A DNA stretch of 64,000 nt from Melioribacter roseus (GCA_020722005.1 DYLP01000011.1:1-64000), one strand, 5' to 3'. Shown: positions 22,061 through 31,847, counted from the stretch's first letter. The notes: generated from the sequence alone by a model not told the origin. Program-made: numbers and translations.

Positions 22061-22101
22061 ATAACCGTAATAAGTAAACCAACCGATTTAAAATACCTAA
22101 G

Positions 22102-22132
22102 TTGATAAAGTAATTCCAATTCTATACCTTTG
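22102..22132 (+). promoter_or_regulatory. Bacteroidetes-type promoter upstream of pckA
   Basis: TTG (22102-22104) - 20 nt - TACCTTTG (22125-22132), matching the TTG-N17-23-TAnnTTTG pattern, 30 nt before the pckA ATG. Confidence 0.6.
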
Positions 22133-22162
22133 TATCATATTATATAATCAAATGGAGTTTTC

Positions 22163-23758
22163 ATGAAGTCCAAATTAGAAATCTGGCAGCAATTGAACGA
22201 CATGGGAATAAAGAATATTAATAATCTTTTCTACAATCTTACAACACCCGCCCTTTATGAACAGGCGACAAGACGTCGCGAGGCGATGATTGCTCACATG
22301 GGACCTCTTGTCGTAAGAACAGGGCAACATACCGGCAGAAGCCCGAACGATAAATTTTTGGTGAAAGAACCTTCGAGCCAGGAACAAATTTGGTGGGGCA
22401 AAGTCAATAAACCGATTGAAGAAAAATATTTCGATAGAATATTTATGCATATGTGTTCTTATATGCAAAACAAAGATTTATACGTACAGGATTGTTATGC
22501 AGGAGCAGACAGGGAATATCGATTGCCGATAAGAGTAATTACTGAAACAGCATGGCATAGTTTGTTTGCAAGAAATATGTTTATCAAGGCTAAAGGAGAC
22601 GACCTTATAAATCATAAGCCAGAATTTACAGTGATCAATCTGCCGTATTTTCAAGCTGACCCAGAAACTGACGGTACAAACTCAGGCGTATTTATTATCA
22701 TTAACTTCGGTAAAAAGCTCGTTTTAATAGGAGGAACGAGTTATGCCGGTGAAATTAAAAAATCGATTTTCACGGTAATGAACTATCTCATGCCTCTCAA
22801 AGGCGTAATGTCGATGCACTGTTCGGCTAATATCGGGAAGGATGGCGATGTAGCTGTTATGTTCGGTTTGTCGGGAACGGGGAAAACAACCCTGTCAGCT
22901 GATCCGGAAAGAAGATTAATCGGAGACGACGAACACGGTTGGAGCGAGAAGGGAGTATTTAATTATGAAGGCGGTTGCTATGCAAAGGTAATAAGATTGT
23001 CAGCCGAATCTGAACCTTTTATCTACGAAACTACACGGAAGTTCGGAACGGTTCTCGAAAATGTGGCTATGGACGTTAATACGCGAATGCTCGATCTGAA
23101 CGACGATTCTCTAACTGAAAACACACGGGCGGCGTATCCGATTAATTACATTCCGAATATAGTGCCAGAAGGAAAGGGAGGACATCCCAAAAATATTGTA
23201 ATGTTGACCGCAGATGCATTCGGAGTTATGCCACCAATTGCTAAACTTACTCCTGAACAAGCAATGTATCATTTCCTCTCGGGTTATACGGCAAAAGTGG
23301 CTGGAACAGAAAAAGGCGTTAACGAACCGAAAGCAACTTTCAGTACCTGTTTCGGAGCTCCTTTTATGGTCCATAAGCCTTCGGTATATGCAAAATTACT
23401 CGGCGAAAAAATTCAAAAATACAATGTAAATTGCTGGCTTGTAAATACTGGTTGGACAGGCGGTCCTTATGGTATTGGCAACAGAATGAAAATCGAATAT
23501 ACTCGCAGAATGCTCAACGCTGCGCTTGCAGGCGAACTCGATGAAGTTGAAACTTATAAAGACAATTACTTCGGACTCGAAGTGCCGACTAAAATCAAAG
23601 GCATTCCGGATGAAATTCTCTATCCTCAGAATACATGGACGAACAAAACGAAATACGACGAAACAGCCCGTAAACTGGCGGCTATGTTCAAAGAGAATTT
23701 TAAGAATTTCGAAGCAAACGTCTCCGAGGATGTGAAAAAAGTAGGTCCGATAGTTTAA
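22163..23758 (+). CDS. pckA: Phosphoenolpyruvate carboxykinase (ATP)
   Basis: TGRSPNDKFLVKEP, FGLSGTGKTTLSADPERRLIGDDEHGW, NTGWTGGPYGIGNRM. Confidence 0.97.
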   Translation: MKSKLEIWQQLNDMGIKNINNLFYNLTTPALYEQATRRREAMIAHMGPLVVRTGQHTGRSPNDKFLVKEPSSQEQIWWGKVNKPIEEKYFDRIFMHMCSYMQNKDLYVQDCYAGADREYRLPIRVITETAWHSLFARNMFIKAKGDDLINHKPEFTVINLPYFQADPETDGTNSGVFIIINFGKKLVLIGGTSYAGEIKKSIFTVMNYLMPLKGVMSMHCSANIGKDGDVAVMFGLSGTGKTTLSADPERRLIGDDEHGWSEKGVFNYEGGCYAKVIRLSAESEPFIYETTRKFGTVLENVAMDVNTRMLDLNDDSLTENTRAAYPINYIPNIVPEGKGGHPKNIVMLTADAFGVMPPIAKLTPEQAMYHFLSGYTAKVAGTEKGVNEPKATFSTCFGAPFMVHKPSVYAKLLGEKIQKYNVNCWLVNTGWTGGPYGIGNRMKIEYTRRMLNAALAGELDEVETYKDNYFGLEVPTKIKGIPDEILYPQNTWTNKTKYDETARKLAAMFKENFKNFEANVSEDVKKVGPIV

Positions 23759-23765
23759 TCATTAT

Positions 23766-23853
23766 GAGGTTGACTAAAAAGTAATTGTTCAATTAAATAA
23801 TTCGTGAAATTCATGTCTCCTTTCTTAAAAAAGATTATTTTTTAGACAACCTC
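23766..23853. repeat. 88 bp element bounded by near-perfect inverted repeats GAGGTTG(A/T)CTAAAAA
   Basis: Left 23766-23780 GAGGTTGACTAAAAA; right 23838-23853, reverse complement GAGGTTGTCTAAAAAA. The right arm encodes the end of pdxB. Confidence 0.65.
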
Positions 23854-24993
23854 TTTTTGTATGATATCAAAGCGCAAGGTTTTTAGCATCCTTCCTTGGT
23901 CGACGGTTAAAGACGAAGCATCAATTTTATAATTGAAAAACTCCCGCCGTATTCTGTAATTCTTTCTAAGGTTGTCAAAGAACCGCGGAAATTGATCGTC
24001 ACCTAATTTTAAGCCTTCCTTCAATTTATTGCTGTCTTCAGTGATATCGTAAATATTATTTAAAATGTATTTCATTAATTCAACGTTGTTTTCTGTTCGC
24101 GGTGGTCTAATTAAATTATTTGGAATGGGTAAATAATCGGGTTCCCAGGTTTTCTCAATGCCGACATATTCGCAAAATTTATTGTATACAAAGAGTGTAC
24201 TGTTGAGTTTTCCTTCGTATGAATATCCTGCAATGTGCGGTGTGGCTATATCGGTAATTCTCAATAGTTCTTTATCCAAAGAAGGCTCGTTTTCCCATAC
24301 ATCGAGAATAACGTTAAATCTTTTGTTTTTCTTTAATTCATTTTTCAGTGCCTCATTGTCGACAACAGGTCCACGCGAAGAATTGATTAACAACACACCG
24401 TCTTTTATAATTTTTATGTTGTTTTCATTAAGAAGATGAACAGTGTTATCCACTCCGCCTTTATTCAGAGGCACGTGGTATGTAATAATATCGCAATTGA
24501 GTGCTTCCTGGAGACTCTTAAATTTATCGTCTCCGGTTTTCCTTTCAAGTGGCGGATCGTTAATCACAGTATCGATTCCAAGCGACCTGGCAAAAGCATC
24601 TACTTTGGTACCAATGTTACCGTAACCTATAATACCGAGTGTTCTGCCTTGAAACTTTTGTCGATTGAATAAAAGAATTTCAGTAATAGCGCTGATTACA
24701 TATTCTGCTACCGAATAAGCATTGCATCCAGCAGCATCTGCGAATTGAATACCGGCATTATTAAGATAGTCTTTATCAATGTGGTCGGTGCCGATTGTGG
24801 CAGTGGCTACAAATTTGACTTTCGTTCCTTCGAGCAGATTTTTATCGACTTTGGTAATTGATCTTACCAAAAGGACATCCGCATCGGTAAGGTCTTTATT
24901 TGTAATTGACCTGCCGTGAAATAATCTAACATCGCCAAATTGTCCGAATGCATTTTTGACCTGGGGTATGTTTTCGTCTGCAACTATCAGCAT
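23842..24993 (-). CDS. pdxB: 4-phosphoerythronate dehydrogenase
   Basis: MLIVADENIPQVKNAFGQFGDVRLFHGRSI, TIGTDHIDKDYLNNAGIQFADAAGCNAYSVAEYV, TPHIAGYSYEGK. Confidence 0.93.
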   Translation of the reverse strand: MLIVADENIPQVKNAFGQFGDVRLFHGRSITNKDLTDADVLLVRSITKVDKNLLEGTKVKFVATATIGTDHIDKDYLNNAGIQFADAAGCNAYSVAEYVISAITEILLFNRQKFQGRTLGIIGYGNIGTKVDAFARSLGIDTVINDPPLERKTGDDKFKSLQEALNCDIITYHVPLNKGGVDNTVHLLNENNIKIIKDGVLLINSSRGPVVDNEALKNELKKNKRFNVILDVWENEPSLDKELLRITDIATPHIAGYSYEGKLNSTLFVYNKFCEYVGIEKTWEPDYLPIPNNLIRPPRTENNVELMKYILNNIYDITEDSNKLKEGLKLGDDQFPRFFDNLRKNYRIRREFFNYKIDASSLTVDQGRMLKTLRFDIIQKEVV

Positions 24994-25061
24994 TATATTA
25001 ACCTCTAAAAATTTTTAATGACAAAAATAACCAATTTTCGAAACAGTAAGGATAATAAAAA

Positions 25062-25085
25062 AGCCGGCTTTTTTGAGAGCCGGCT
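25062..25085 (-). terminator. Rho-independent terminator of the cytochrome operon
   Basis: AGCCGGCT stem with an 8 nt loop, followed on the minus strand by TTTTTTATT. Confidence 0.85.
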
Positions 25086-25105
25086 AAAATGAACGATAAT
25101 AATAT

Positions 25106-26107
25106 TTAGAATAAATCGATTTTGCCGTTGATATGCTTTGATTTGTCGATAATGTTGCCGTATTTGTCAACAACTCCTTCATGACAAATACCGCAAGCGC
25201 GTATCTCGTAACTTTCATGACCTGTAGGAGGCAAACCGTGGCATGTCCCGCATGCTGCCTGGCTTCCGTCCACCTGATTCCATTTCGGTGAAAAATTGTT
25301 TCCTGTTATTTTATCTGCTGTATAGACGAACTGATATTCCGAATTTTCTTTTTTGAATTCGAAATTGCCATGACAATAAGTGTTACTACAGGTGTTGTTT
25401 ACAAAATCATACGACGGATTTGAGGGTCCGGAAGAAGAAAGTGCACCAAAGATAACTTCTGCGTGTGGTGTGTTGTCGATGTGTCCCGGAGCTTCGAAGG
25501 TGGTCGGCAGTATATGGCATTCCGTACAGGATACTTGATTAGAAAGCAGGGAAGCATTCAAATGAGCTTGATGTGCCCCGACTGCCGGGTCTGTAGTTTT
25601 TTTTGCATTATTGGTAGCCTGTGGTGGGGCAATATTTCCACCTTTGTAAAAATCGCCGTGACAGGTGTTGCAAGCTTCAGGACCTCCTGCCTTATTATGA
25701 CAATTGATACATTGAGGGCTTGAATATCCTCCGGAATAATCTTCCCCGTGACATTGAGCGCATTGCGATAGATTCCAATTTGTTGCTGCAATAAATCTTC
25801 CGTGAAAATTTTCCGAATTGGGAAGTAAAATTCCATCTACGTGTACATTAATTGCCGGGTGACAATTTACACAGCTGACGCCCGCAGTACCACCCGAATA
25901 ATTCGAAGCATGGCATTGTTTACAGCTCTCCATACTATTATCTGTTAGCTTCTTGCCGTGGAAATTATCGGAGGATGGCGACAAAAATCCCGTACCGTGA
26001 ACACTCAGTTGAGCTGGTGGAGTAATTTCCTCCTGAACGTCGCTGCAGGAAGTTAAGACGATTAGTAGCGATAAAACCAAATAATATTTAATATATTTCA
26101 TAATCAA
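25106..26107 (-). CDS. Outer-membrane-type lipoprotein multiheme cytochrome c (8 CxxCH plus one CX4CH)
   Basis: Lipobox LTSCS; CKQCH, CVNCH, CAQCH, CINCH, CNTCH, CTECH, CSNTYCH, CGTCH, CGICH. Confidence 0.93.
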   Translation of the reverse strand: MIMKYIKYYLVLSLLIVLTSCSDVQEEITPPAQLSVHGTGFLSPSSDNFHGKKLTDNSMESCKQCHASNYSGGTAGVSCVNCHPAINVHVDGILLPNSENFHGRFIAATNWNLSQCAQCHGEDYSGGYSSPQCINCHNKAGGPEACNTCHGDFYKGGNIAPPQATNNAKKTTDPAVGAHQAHLNASLLSNQVSCTECHILPTTFEAPGHIDNTPHAEVIFGALSSSGPSNPSYDFVNNTCSNTYCHGNFEFKKENSEYQFVYTADKITGNNFSPKWNQVDGSQAACGTCHGLPPTGHESYEIRACGICHEGVVDKYGNIIDKSKHINGKIDLF

Positions 26108-26116
26108 CCCAAAAAT

Positions 26117-27322
26117 TTAATTGTGACAATAACTGCAGAAACCAACGCCTTTAATGCCGTCGGGACGAGCATTGGCATCCGTATGACACGAGTAGCATAC
26201 AGAATTAAAGTCGGAATGCCAATCGCCTTCGGAACTGTTCATGAATCCACTCACGTGGGTTTTCGGGTTAGTTCCTTTAACACCGTCGTTATCGACATGG
26301 CATAGAACGCAATTCGGGTCGGCGCCCTGAAGGTCGTGGCATGCAGAACACGATTCAATATCTCTCCTGGCAAGAATTGCGTGTTGTCCACCGCCTGTTC
26401 CAACTCCGATTGTAACAAAGTTCGGCTTTGAATGCGAAGCCGGCATGGTCCCTTCAAGCGCATAATCGCCGCCGCCGTTATTATGGCACTCGGCACAGAA
26501 AGTCTCTACCTGATGGCATGTCTGGCATTCTGTTGACTTGGTGTTTGCGTCGATACCGTGCGAAAAACGATAATTCAAATCATGAACTCGCGTTATCTGT
26601 TGCATCTTTGTGTTGTCTGTAAACTTATGCGGAGAATATGGAACATAAAAATCGGATTCGGAATTTGTCTCTGTCATCATGGTAGTCGAAACGTGACAAT
26701 CCTCGCAGAAACTGTTGTCGTGACACATTTCACAATTATTATCCATTGCCGTTGCTTTGAATTTGTGCGCTTTGAAGAACCCTACCTGCTGATGGTCCTC
26801 CGGAATGAGATTTACAGTTGAAATGTGGCAGACTTCGCAGTCGTTTACAGCTACCGATTTGTTGTTGTGGCATGTAATGCAACTACTCATCGGTGGATTG
26901 ACGCTTTTGGATTCAAAGCCATAATCTACACCGTCTAATCCTTTGTGGCATGTTGTACATTCTATCTTCTGCTCGTTGATATGAAAACTGTGGTTGAATA
27001 TCAACGAACTTTTTGTTTGAATCAGAGGCTCGAAAACTTCTTCATAATGACACATCTGACAATTATCCGTATCCTCAACGTCGTGACAAGTTGCACAAAC
27101 ACTTTTTTCAGGTAATAATCGGTCGTCGAGCTTTGTGCTGCTTGTAACATTGGTATGACACGACGCACAATCTGTTACTTCACTATGAAGCTCGTGAGAA
27201 AATTTAATTATATCTTTGTTGGTTTTACGGGGCTCATTGCCTTTATTCGCATCAATGGCTGCTACAGTAAGAAATACGAATATTAAAAGGCTGAGCGGCA
27301 GATAAATAAATTTAATTTTCAT
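26117..27322 (-). CDS. Multiheme c-type cytochrome, 14 CxxCH, predicted periplasmic
   Basis: Signal peptide and 14 counted CxxCH motifs. Confidence 0.93.
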   Translation of the reverse strand: MKIKFIYLPLSLLIFVFLTVAAIDANKGNEPRKTNKDIIKFSHELHSEVTDCASCHTNVTSSTKLDDRLLPEKSVCATCHDVEDTDNCQMCHYEEVFEPLIQTKSSLIFNHSFHINEQKIECTTCHKGLDGVDYGFESKSVNPPMSSCITCHNNKSVAVNDCEVCHISTVNLIPEDHQQVGFFKAHKFKATAMDNNCEMCHDNSFCEDCHVSTTMMTETNSESDFYVPYSPHKFTDNTKMQQITRVHDLNYRFSHGIDANTKSTECQTCHQVETFCAECHNNGGGDYALEGTMPASHSKPNFVTIGVGTGGGQHAILARRDIESCSACHDLQGADPNCVLCHVDNDGVKGTNPKTHVSGFMNSSEGDWHSDFNSVCYSCHTDANARPDGIKGVGFCSYCHN

Positions 27323-27328
27323 AATGGT

Positions 27329-28594
27329 CTACAAGTTTGTATTAAACAAGTAATTAACTTTGAATAAAACTCTGAAATCGTTTTTGTAAATCTTGTTGTT
27401 GAAATACTGAGTCTGGAAATCGAAGGACAAAATTCTCCATGGTCTGAAATTAATTCCAGCTAGAAGAGCGGTAATTGAATTGGTTTCGTCGTCGCTCGAA
27501 AGTTTATAGCTTGTGTATGTAACTCCGACCGAAGGAGTAATTAATCCTTCGACAAATGACTTTGCTAAATAGAGAGATACGGCGTCGAGTTCTCCTGCGT
27601 CGCCGAAAGTCTTTCTGAACGAAACCGAACCGTACTGAGTAGTAACACCGAGACTCAATCTCGAAGAATTTTCAGAATCGAATTTTACATTTCCATATTT
27701 TACAAAGAGGCGATAGAGACCAGATAATTTATAGTCAAGACCGCCTTCGATTTCCTGCGAATTACCGTAATCAAATACGGAGAATATCGAGTTGTAACGT
27801 ATTCTGGGCTCTCTGTAATTATAATAAAAGTTAAGACCCAGTTTGTCGGTTGCGTTTACTCTTCCGTCAAGTTCGAATTTTGAAGTCACTTCGTAATTCA
27901 AGTCGTATTCGTAACGCGTGCTTACATCGACGAGATTGTTGTACGAATAATAAGCATCGGCAGCTAATAATTTAAATTGATTTGATTTCGATTGAATCAG
28001 GATTGTAATGGGGTCGAGATTCTCGTCGAGGCGTTCAGCATAGTAATCGACCGATTTGAAATTTTTGTCGAAATACGAAATGCCGAGATGAAAATTTTTT
28101 AGTGCAACAGTTTCAAAACGTCCGCCCAAGATATAATCGTTGCTGAGGTCGTCGGTTAATTCGAGCTTTTGATAAGCCGGCAGGTTACCGCCGTAGAAAC
28201 CTGTCAGCGAGAATCCGGCATATTTTAATTTAAGATTAATACCGTCGAAAAGACCACCAGCCACAGGTGTAAACAGAGGCTGCCGTCCAAGTTTAACGGT
28301 GGCAATGCCGAAAAGGTCGCGCGCTTCGAGATAAAGATTGTAAAACCGAACGCGCGGGTCGGCATCGAGAGCATTGCCTAAATTACTTTCAAAATTAAAA
28401 CGAGTACGTAAAGAGAATTTAGAATAATTAGCGTTAAGGTTTAATGCTTGATACGTTCTGAAAAATGTTTCAGATGAACTGGCGGTATTAAATCTTTCAA
28501 ACGAATAAAACGAAGACGTAATTCTGCCGTTGATATTTTGAGCTTCTAATATGAACGGCAAGAATAGAAAAAATATTATTAATAACCTTTTCAT
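27329..28594 (-). CDS. Outer-membrane beta-barrel (porin-like)
   Basis: Signal peptide; alternating amphipathic strands throughout (for example LNANYSKFSLRTRFNFES, GLNFYYNYREPRIRYNSIFS); ends in FRVLFKVNYLFNTNL. Confidence 0.85.
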   Translation of the reverse strand: MKRLLIIFFLFLPFILEAQNINGRITSSFYSFERFNTASSSETFFRTYQALNLNANYSKFSLRTRFNFESNLGNALDADPRVRFYNLYLEARDLFGIATVKLGRQPLFTPVAGGLFDGINLKLKYAGFSLTGFYGGNLPAYQKLELTDDLSNDYILGGRFETVALKNFHLGISYFDKNFKSVDYYAERLDENLDPITILIQSKSNQFKLLAADAYYSYNNLVDVSTRYEYDLNYEVTSKFELDGRVNATDKLGLNFYYNYREPRIRYNSIFSVFDYGNSQEIEGGLDYKLSGLYRLFVKYGNVKFDSENSSRLSLGVTTQYGSVSFRKTFGDAGELDAVSLYLAKSFVEGLITPSVGVTYTSYKLSSDDETNSITALLAGINFRPWRILSFDFQTQYFNNKIYKNDFRVLFKVNYLFNTNL

Positions 28595-28603
28595 GTTCTG
28601 CCT

Positions 28604-29149
28604 TTATTTTTTAGGAACAGGGTGAGCAATTTGAGTCCACATTTTCGCAAAATTGAATTCTTTGTAAGTTGGGCTTTCTTCGTTGTGGCAAGTTTTGCAA
28701 TATTTTTCGATTTCGGTTTCGTCTTTCCAGATTCTCAAACCGTTTTTAATGGCTTCTTCACGATTTTTCATTACTTTCATCGATTTATAATCTTCTCCTG
28801 GACCATGGCATGTTTCGCATTGAACGCCGTCTGCAACAGAGAATTTCTTGCCGAGCAATTTAGGGTCGGCGTCATAACCGCTTGCGTGGCATTTTAGACA
28901 TTTGGGATTTTCAACAGCTTTTACGTCGCCAGAAAGTTTATTTGCTTCTTCTGTCATAAGTGTTTTGTAAGCACTGGCATGTTTACTATTCTGCCATATT
29001 TTTAATTGTTCGCCTTGCTTTTCAGTCTTGTGACACATTCCGCATGATTCTGCTCCAATATAACCGTGACCCTGTGCCTTCGATGTACCGGCAAATAAAA
29101 AGAAACATAATACCACCACCATGGTAATATTGATACCATTTCTAAACAT
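28604..29149 (-). CDS. Tetraheme c-type cytochrome, cytochrome c554-like
   Basis: Signal peptide; CGMCH, CLKCH, CETCH, CKTCH; YIGAESCGMCHKTEKQGEQLKIWQNSKHASAYKTL. Confidence 0.9.
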   Translation of the reverse strand: MFRNGINITMVVVLCFFLFAGTSKAQGHGYIGAESCGMCHKTEKQGEQLKIWQNSKHASAYKTLMTEEANKLSGDVKAVENPKCLKCHASGYDADPKLLGKKFSVADGVQCETCHGPGEDYKSMKVMKNREEAIKNGLRIWKDETEIEKYCKTCHNEESPTYKEFNFAKMWTQIAHPVPKK

Positions 29150-29232
29150 ATTTCCTCCATTTTTTATTTGTTGTTGACCATTAATTTATAATGAATATAG
29201 CTCTATCAATATTAAGAGGCAAGTGTCTTTTT

Positions 29233-31638
29233 TTATCTTTGTTTCTCTCCTTTTACTTCTGTATTTAATTTATTGTCGAGCCATAGTCTAAGTTCGGGGT
29301 CGTTTTCGAGTTCTTTGTCGAAAACAATGTCAGGGTCAAGATTATTTTCTCGTAGCGTTTTAGTAAATAGAAGGGTAGAGTTGCTTAGTCTTTTTTCTTC
29401 TCTTTTGCCAGCTTTATATACTTTCCATTCCAGAAGAACTTTTCTGAAATGTTTTTCGTGATGATGTCTGTAATTCTGGAGTGTCATTTTGCCGTCAATC
29501 CAGGTCAAGCTCATCGGGTATTCATGTGGATGGAAAATAACAAAGAACCAGTGCCATACTAATATTGCAAGAGTAGCAAGAATAGCTTCGTAGAAATGAA
29601 TCAATTCGCTAACTTTAATCAACCATATCGGAGCCCAATCGCCTACAACTGTTGGAAACCAGAGAATAAATCCTGTCGTTCCCATTATTAGAGTGCCCCA
29701 AATTAAAGCCCAGTATTCAGCTTTTTCGGTATAATCGTATTTATCGTAAATCGGTTTTTCTTTATTAACTCTCAAGTAATAAAGTATGGTATCTCTCGCC
29801 TCGATTATGTCGGTATGTTTGGGCAATAAATTTTTGAGAACTTCTCTTCCTCGTGGTGTAAAAAGAAGATAAAAGATGTGATATATGCCTACGCCAATCA
29901 TAACAACGGCAGCACCACGGTGAATATATTGACGAACGGTTTCGGTCATTCCAAAGTACATTAAGAGTTCTGCCCACCAGCTTGTGGAGTATTTAAGTGC
30001 AAAGCCTGTAATTGCCAGAACGATGAACGATATGAACAGTAGAAAATGTTGAACAACTTCGTTCTTTGTAAAGCGAGGTATCGTAATTTCTTTTTCGGTT
30101 CTTTTTTTCTTCTTTTTAATTTCATATAAAAAGATGAGCAGATTGTGCAGAATCATGCCGCCTATAACAGAAATGATCAACCAGAAATAGATATCGGTTA
30201 CAATTTGTTCAACTTTGGCAGCTTTTTCATTTATTGTAACGTGTGAATAACTTTGTGAGAAGACTGGAGTAGCATCAGGATGACATTTTTTACATGTTTC
30301 CGTAACGTTTGATATATTGACAGTGGATTCGGGATGTTCTTTGGGTAAAATCTTATGTACGCCATGGCAATCGACGCACATTGCTGCATCCTTATCGCCG
30401 CGCATAACGGCGAGCCCGTGATAGCTATCCAGGTACGATTTAGCCTTATTCCCGTTTATACCGAAACGTTCGGCAATGAGCGGATTCTCGTGGCAAACCA
30501 TACAAGTTTTTTGCTGTATTTTCCGGGCTTCGAGCCTTTTGTCTTTACCGGAAATTGGATTAATATCGTGTTCGTTATGGCAATCGTTGCAAACGGGTGA
30601 TTCACGGTAGCCTTTTTTTGCTCGAATCCAGTGAATCGATTCCATATATTCTCTGGCTTCTTTTTCGTGGCATTGACCGCATGTTTCAGGCAGATTAAAA
30701 GCTGAAATTTTCGAACCCTGCTGAACTTTATTCTTTATATCGTGAACTCCGTGACATGTTATGCAAGAAGGTCCTTTTTTCCCTTCTTTTATAATCATTC
30801 CGTGAATTGATTGATTATATTTTTTACCCGGGGTAACTAAACCGATGTCGTATTTCTTTGCAAGTTCAGGGTTGTCATGACATTTGCTACACGTAATGCT
30901 GATGTTTACTTGATTTACAGGACTGGATGGGTGATCAATTTTCTTAATATTATGCGAACCGTGGCAATCCCAGCATTTGGCAGCGTCGTCGATACCTTGG
31001 CTGAGTGCAATTCCGTGGATGCTTTCTTTATGCTCCGCTGCAATTTCTACATGGCATACATCGCAATTAGCAATTTCCTTTATTTTTAAATTTTTCGGAT
31101 GTTCCGAAATATTTTGAGCAATGAAACTATGACAATCTGAACATTCGAGTTTGCTATGGACAGAAGTGGGAAGTGTTAATTTCACGTCTTCCTTTTTATG
31201 GCAGCTCAGGCAATTGTCTTTGCTGACATTCTTAGCATGATAACTCGTAAGCAGAGGCTTGGCTTCGTGGCATTTCGAGCAGTAATTTCTTGAATTGACA
31301 GAGAGGGAAGTCGATGGTTTTTTGACATTATGCGAGCCGTGACATGAAACGCATCCAGGAGCGTTCTTAATTTTCAATCTGTGATGGATATCTGTTTCAA
31401 CTGAGGTAATCTTGTCGTCGTGGCAAATTGTACAGTCAACTTTTTTAGCACCTTTGTCTATATGTTCTTCATCAACCACATCCTGGTGACAATCCTGACA
31501 TTCGATAGCTTCGAAATGAACGGATTTTTCGATACTTACTTCATGACAGTCGAGGCAATTAAAATCTTGAGCATTTAATTCATGATTAAATAATATAAAT
31601 AGAGAAAACGCACAAAAAAGAATGGTATTACGAATCAT
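29233..31638 (-). CDS. Fusion of a 16-heme c-type cytochrome with a C-terminal membrane cytochrome b domain (CbcL-like quinone oxidoreductase architecture)
   Basis: 16 CxxCH motifs, then TM helices with conserved His (FTKNEVVQHFLLFISFIVLAITGFALKY, YIHRGAAVVMIGVGIYHIFYLLF, LIHFYEAILATLAILVWHWFFVIFHPHEYP). Confidence 0.9.
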   Translation of the reverse strand: MIRNTILFCAFSLFILFNHELNAQDFNCLDCHEVSIEKSVHFEAIECQDCHQDVVDEEHIDKGAKKVDCTICHDDKITSVETDIHHRLKIKNAPGCVSCHGSHNVKKPSTSLSVNSRNYCSKCHEAKPLLTSYHAKNVSKDNCLSCHKKEDVKLTLPTSVHSKLECSDCHSFIAQNISEHPKNLKIKEIANCDVCHVEIAAEHKESIHGIALSQGIDDAAKCWDCHGSHNIKKIDHPSSPVNQVNISITCSKCHDNPELAKKYDIGLVTPGKKYNQSIHGMIIKEGKKGPSCITCHGVHDIKNKVQQGSKISAFNLPETCGQCHEKEAREYMESIHWIRAKKGYRESPVCNDCHNEHDINPISGKDKRLEARKIQQKTCMVCHENPLIAERFGINGNKAKSYLDSYHGLAVMRGDKDAAMCVDCHGVHKILPKEHPESTVNISNVTETCKKCHPDATPVFSQSYSHVTINEKAAKVEQIVTDIYFWLIISVIGGMILHNLLIFLYEIKKKKKRTEKEITIPRFTKNEVVQHFLLFISFIVLAITGFALKYSTSWWAELLMYFGMTETVRQYIHRGAAVVMIGVGIYHIFYLLFTPRGREVLKNLLPKHTDIIEARDTILYYLRVNKEKPIYDKYDYTEKAEYWALIWGTLIMGTTGFILWFPTVVGDWAPIWLIKVSELIHFYEAILATLAILVWHWFFVIFHPHEYPMSLTWIDGKMTLQNYRHHHEKHFRKVLLEWKVYKAGKREEKRLSNSTLLFTKTLRENNLDPDIVFDKELENDPELRLWLDNKLNTEVKGEKQR

Positions 31639-31780
31639 TTAGTCTCCGGATAAAATATACGAAAGTAATAGTCCGCAAATATTGTGCTGAAAAATGAACG
31701 GCTGAAAATTTGAAATTCTATCCGACAATCCGTTCTCTTTATTAATAATGAGAATGTCCTTTCGTATTAATAAGATAATG

Positions 31781-31826
31781 GACTTAAATATCCTATCTAA
31801 AAATATTTACTGAAAAGGATTAAGTC
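31781..31826. promoter_or_regulatory. Imperfect dyad upstream of the cytochrome operon, possible operator
   Basis: GACTTAAATATCC ... GGATTAAGTC in the 31639-31847 intergenic region. Confidence 0.25.
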
Positions 31827-31847
31827 AATAAAAATTTTGATTAAAAA

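Noticed and set aside
23766-23853. Complete insertion sequence
   Set aside because: Only inverted ends and 57 nt between them; no transposase ORF and no clear target-site duplication.
31639-31847. Sigma-54 promoter for the cytochrome operon
   Set aside because: No TGGC-N8-TTGC pattern seen, and the linked response regulators lack AAA+ and HTH domains.
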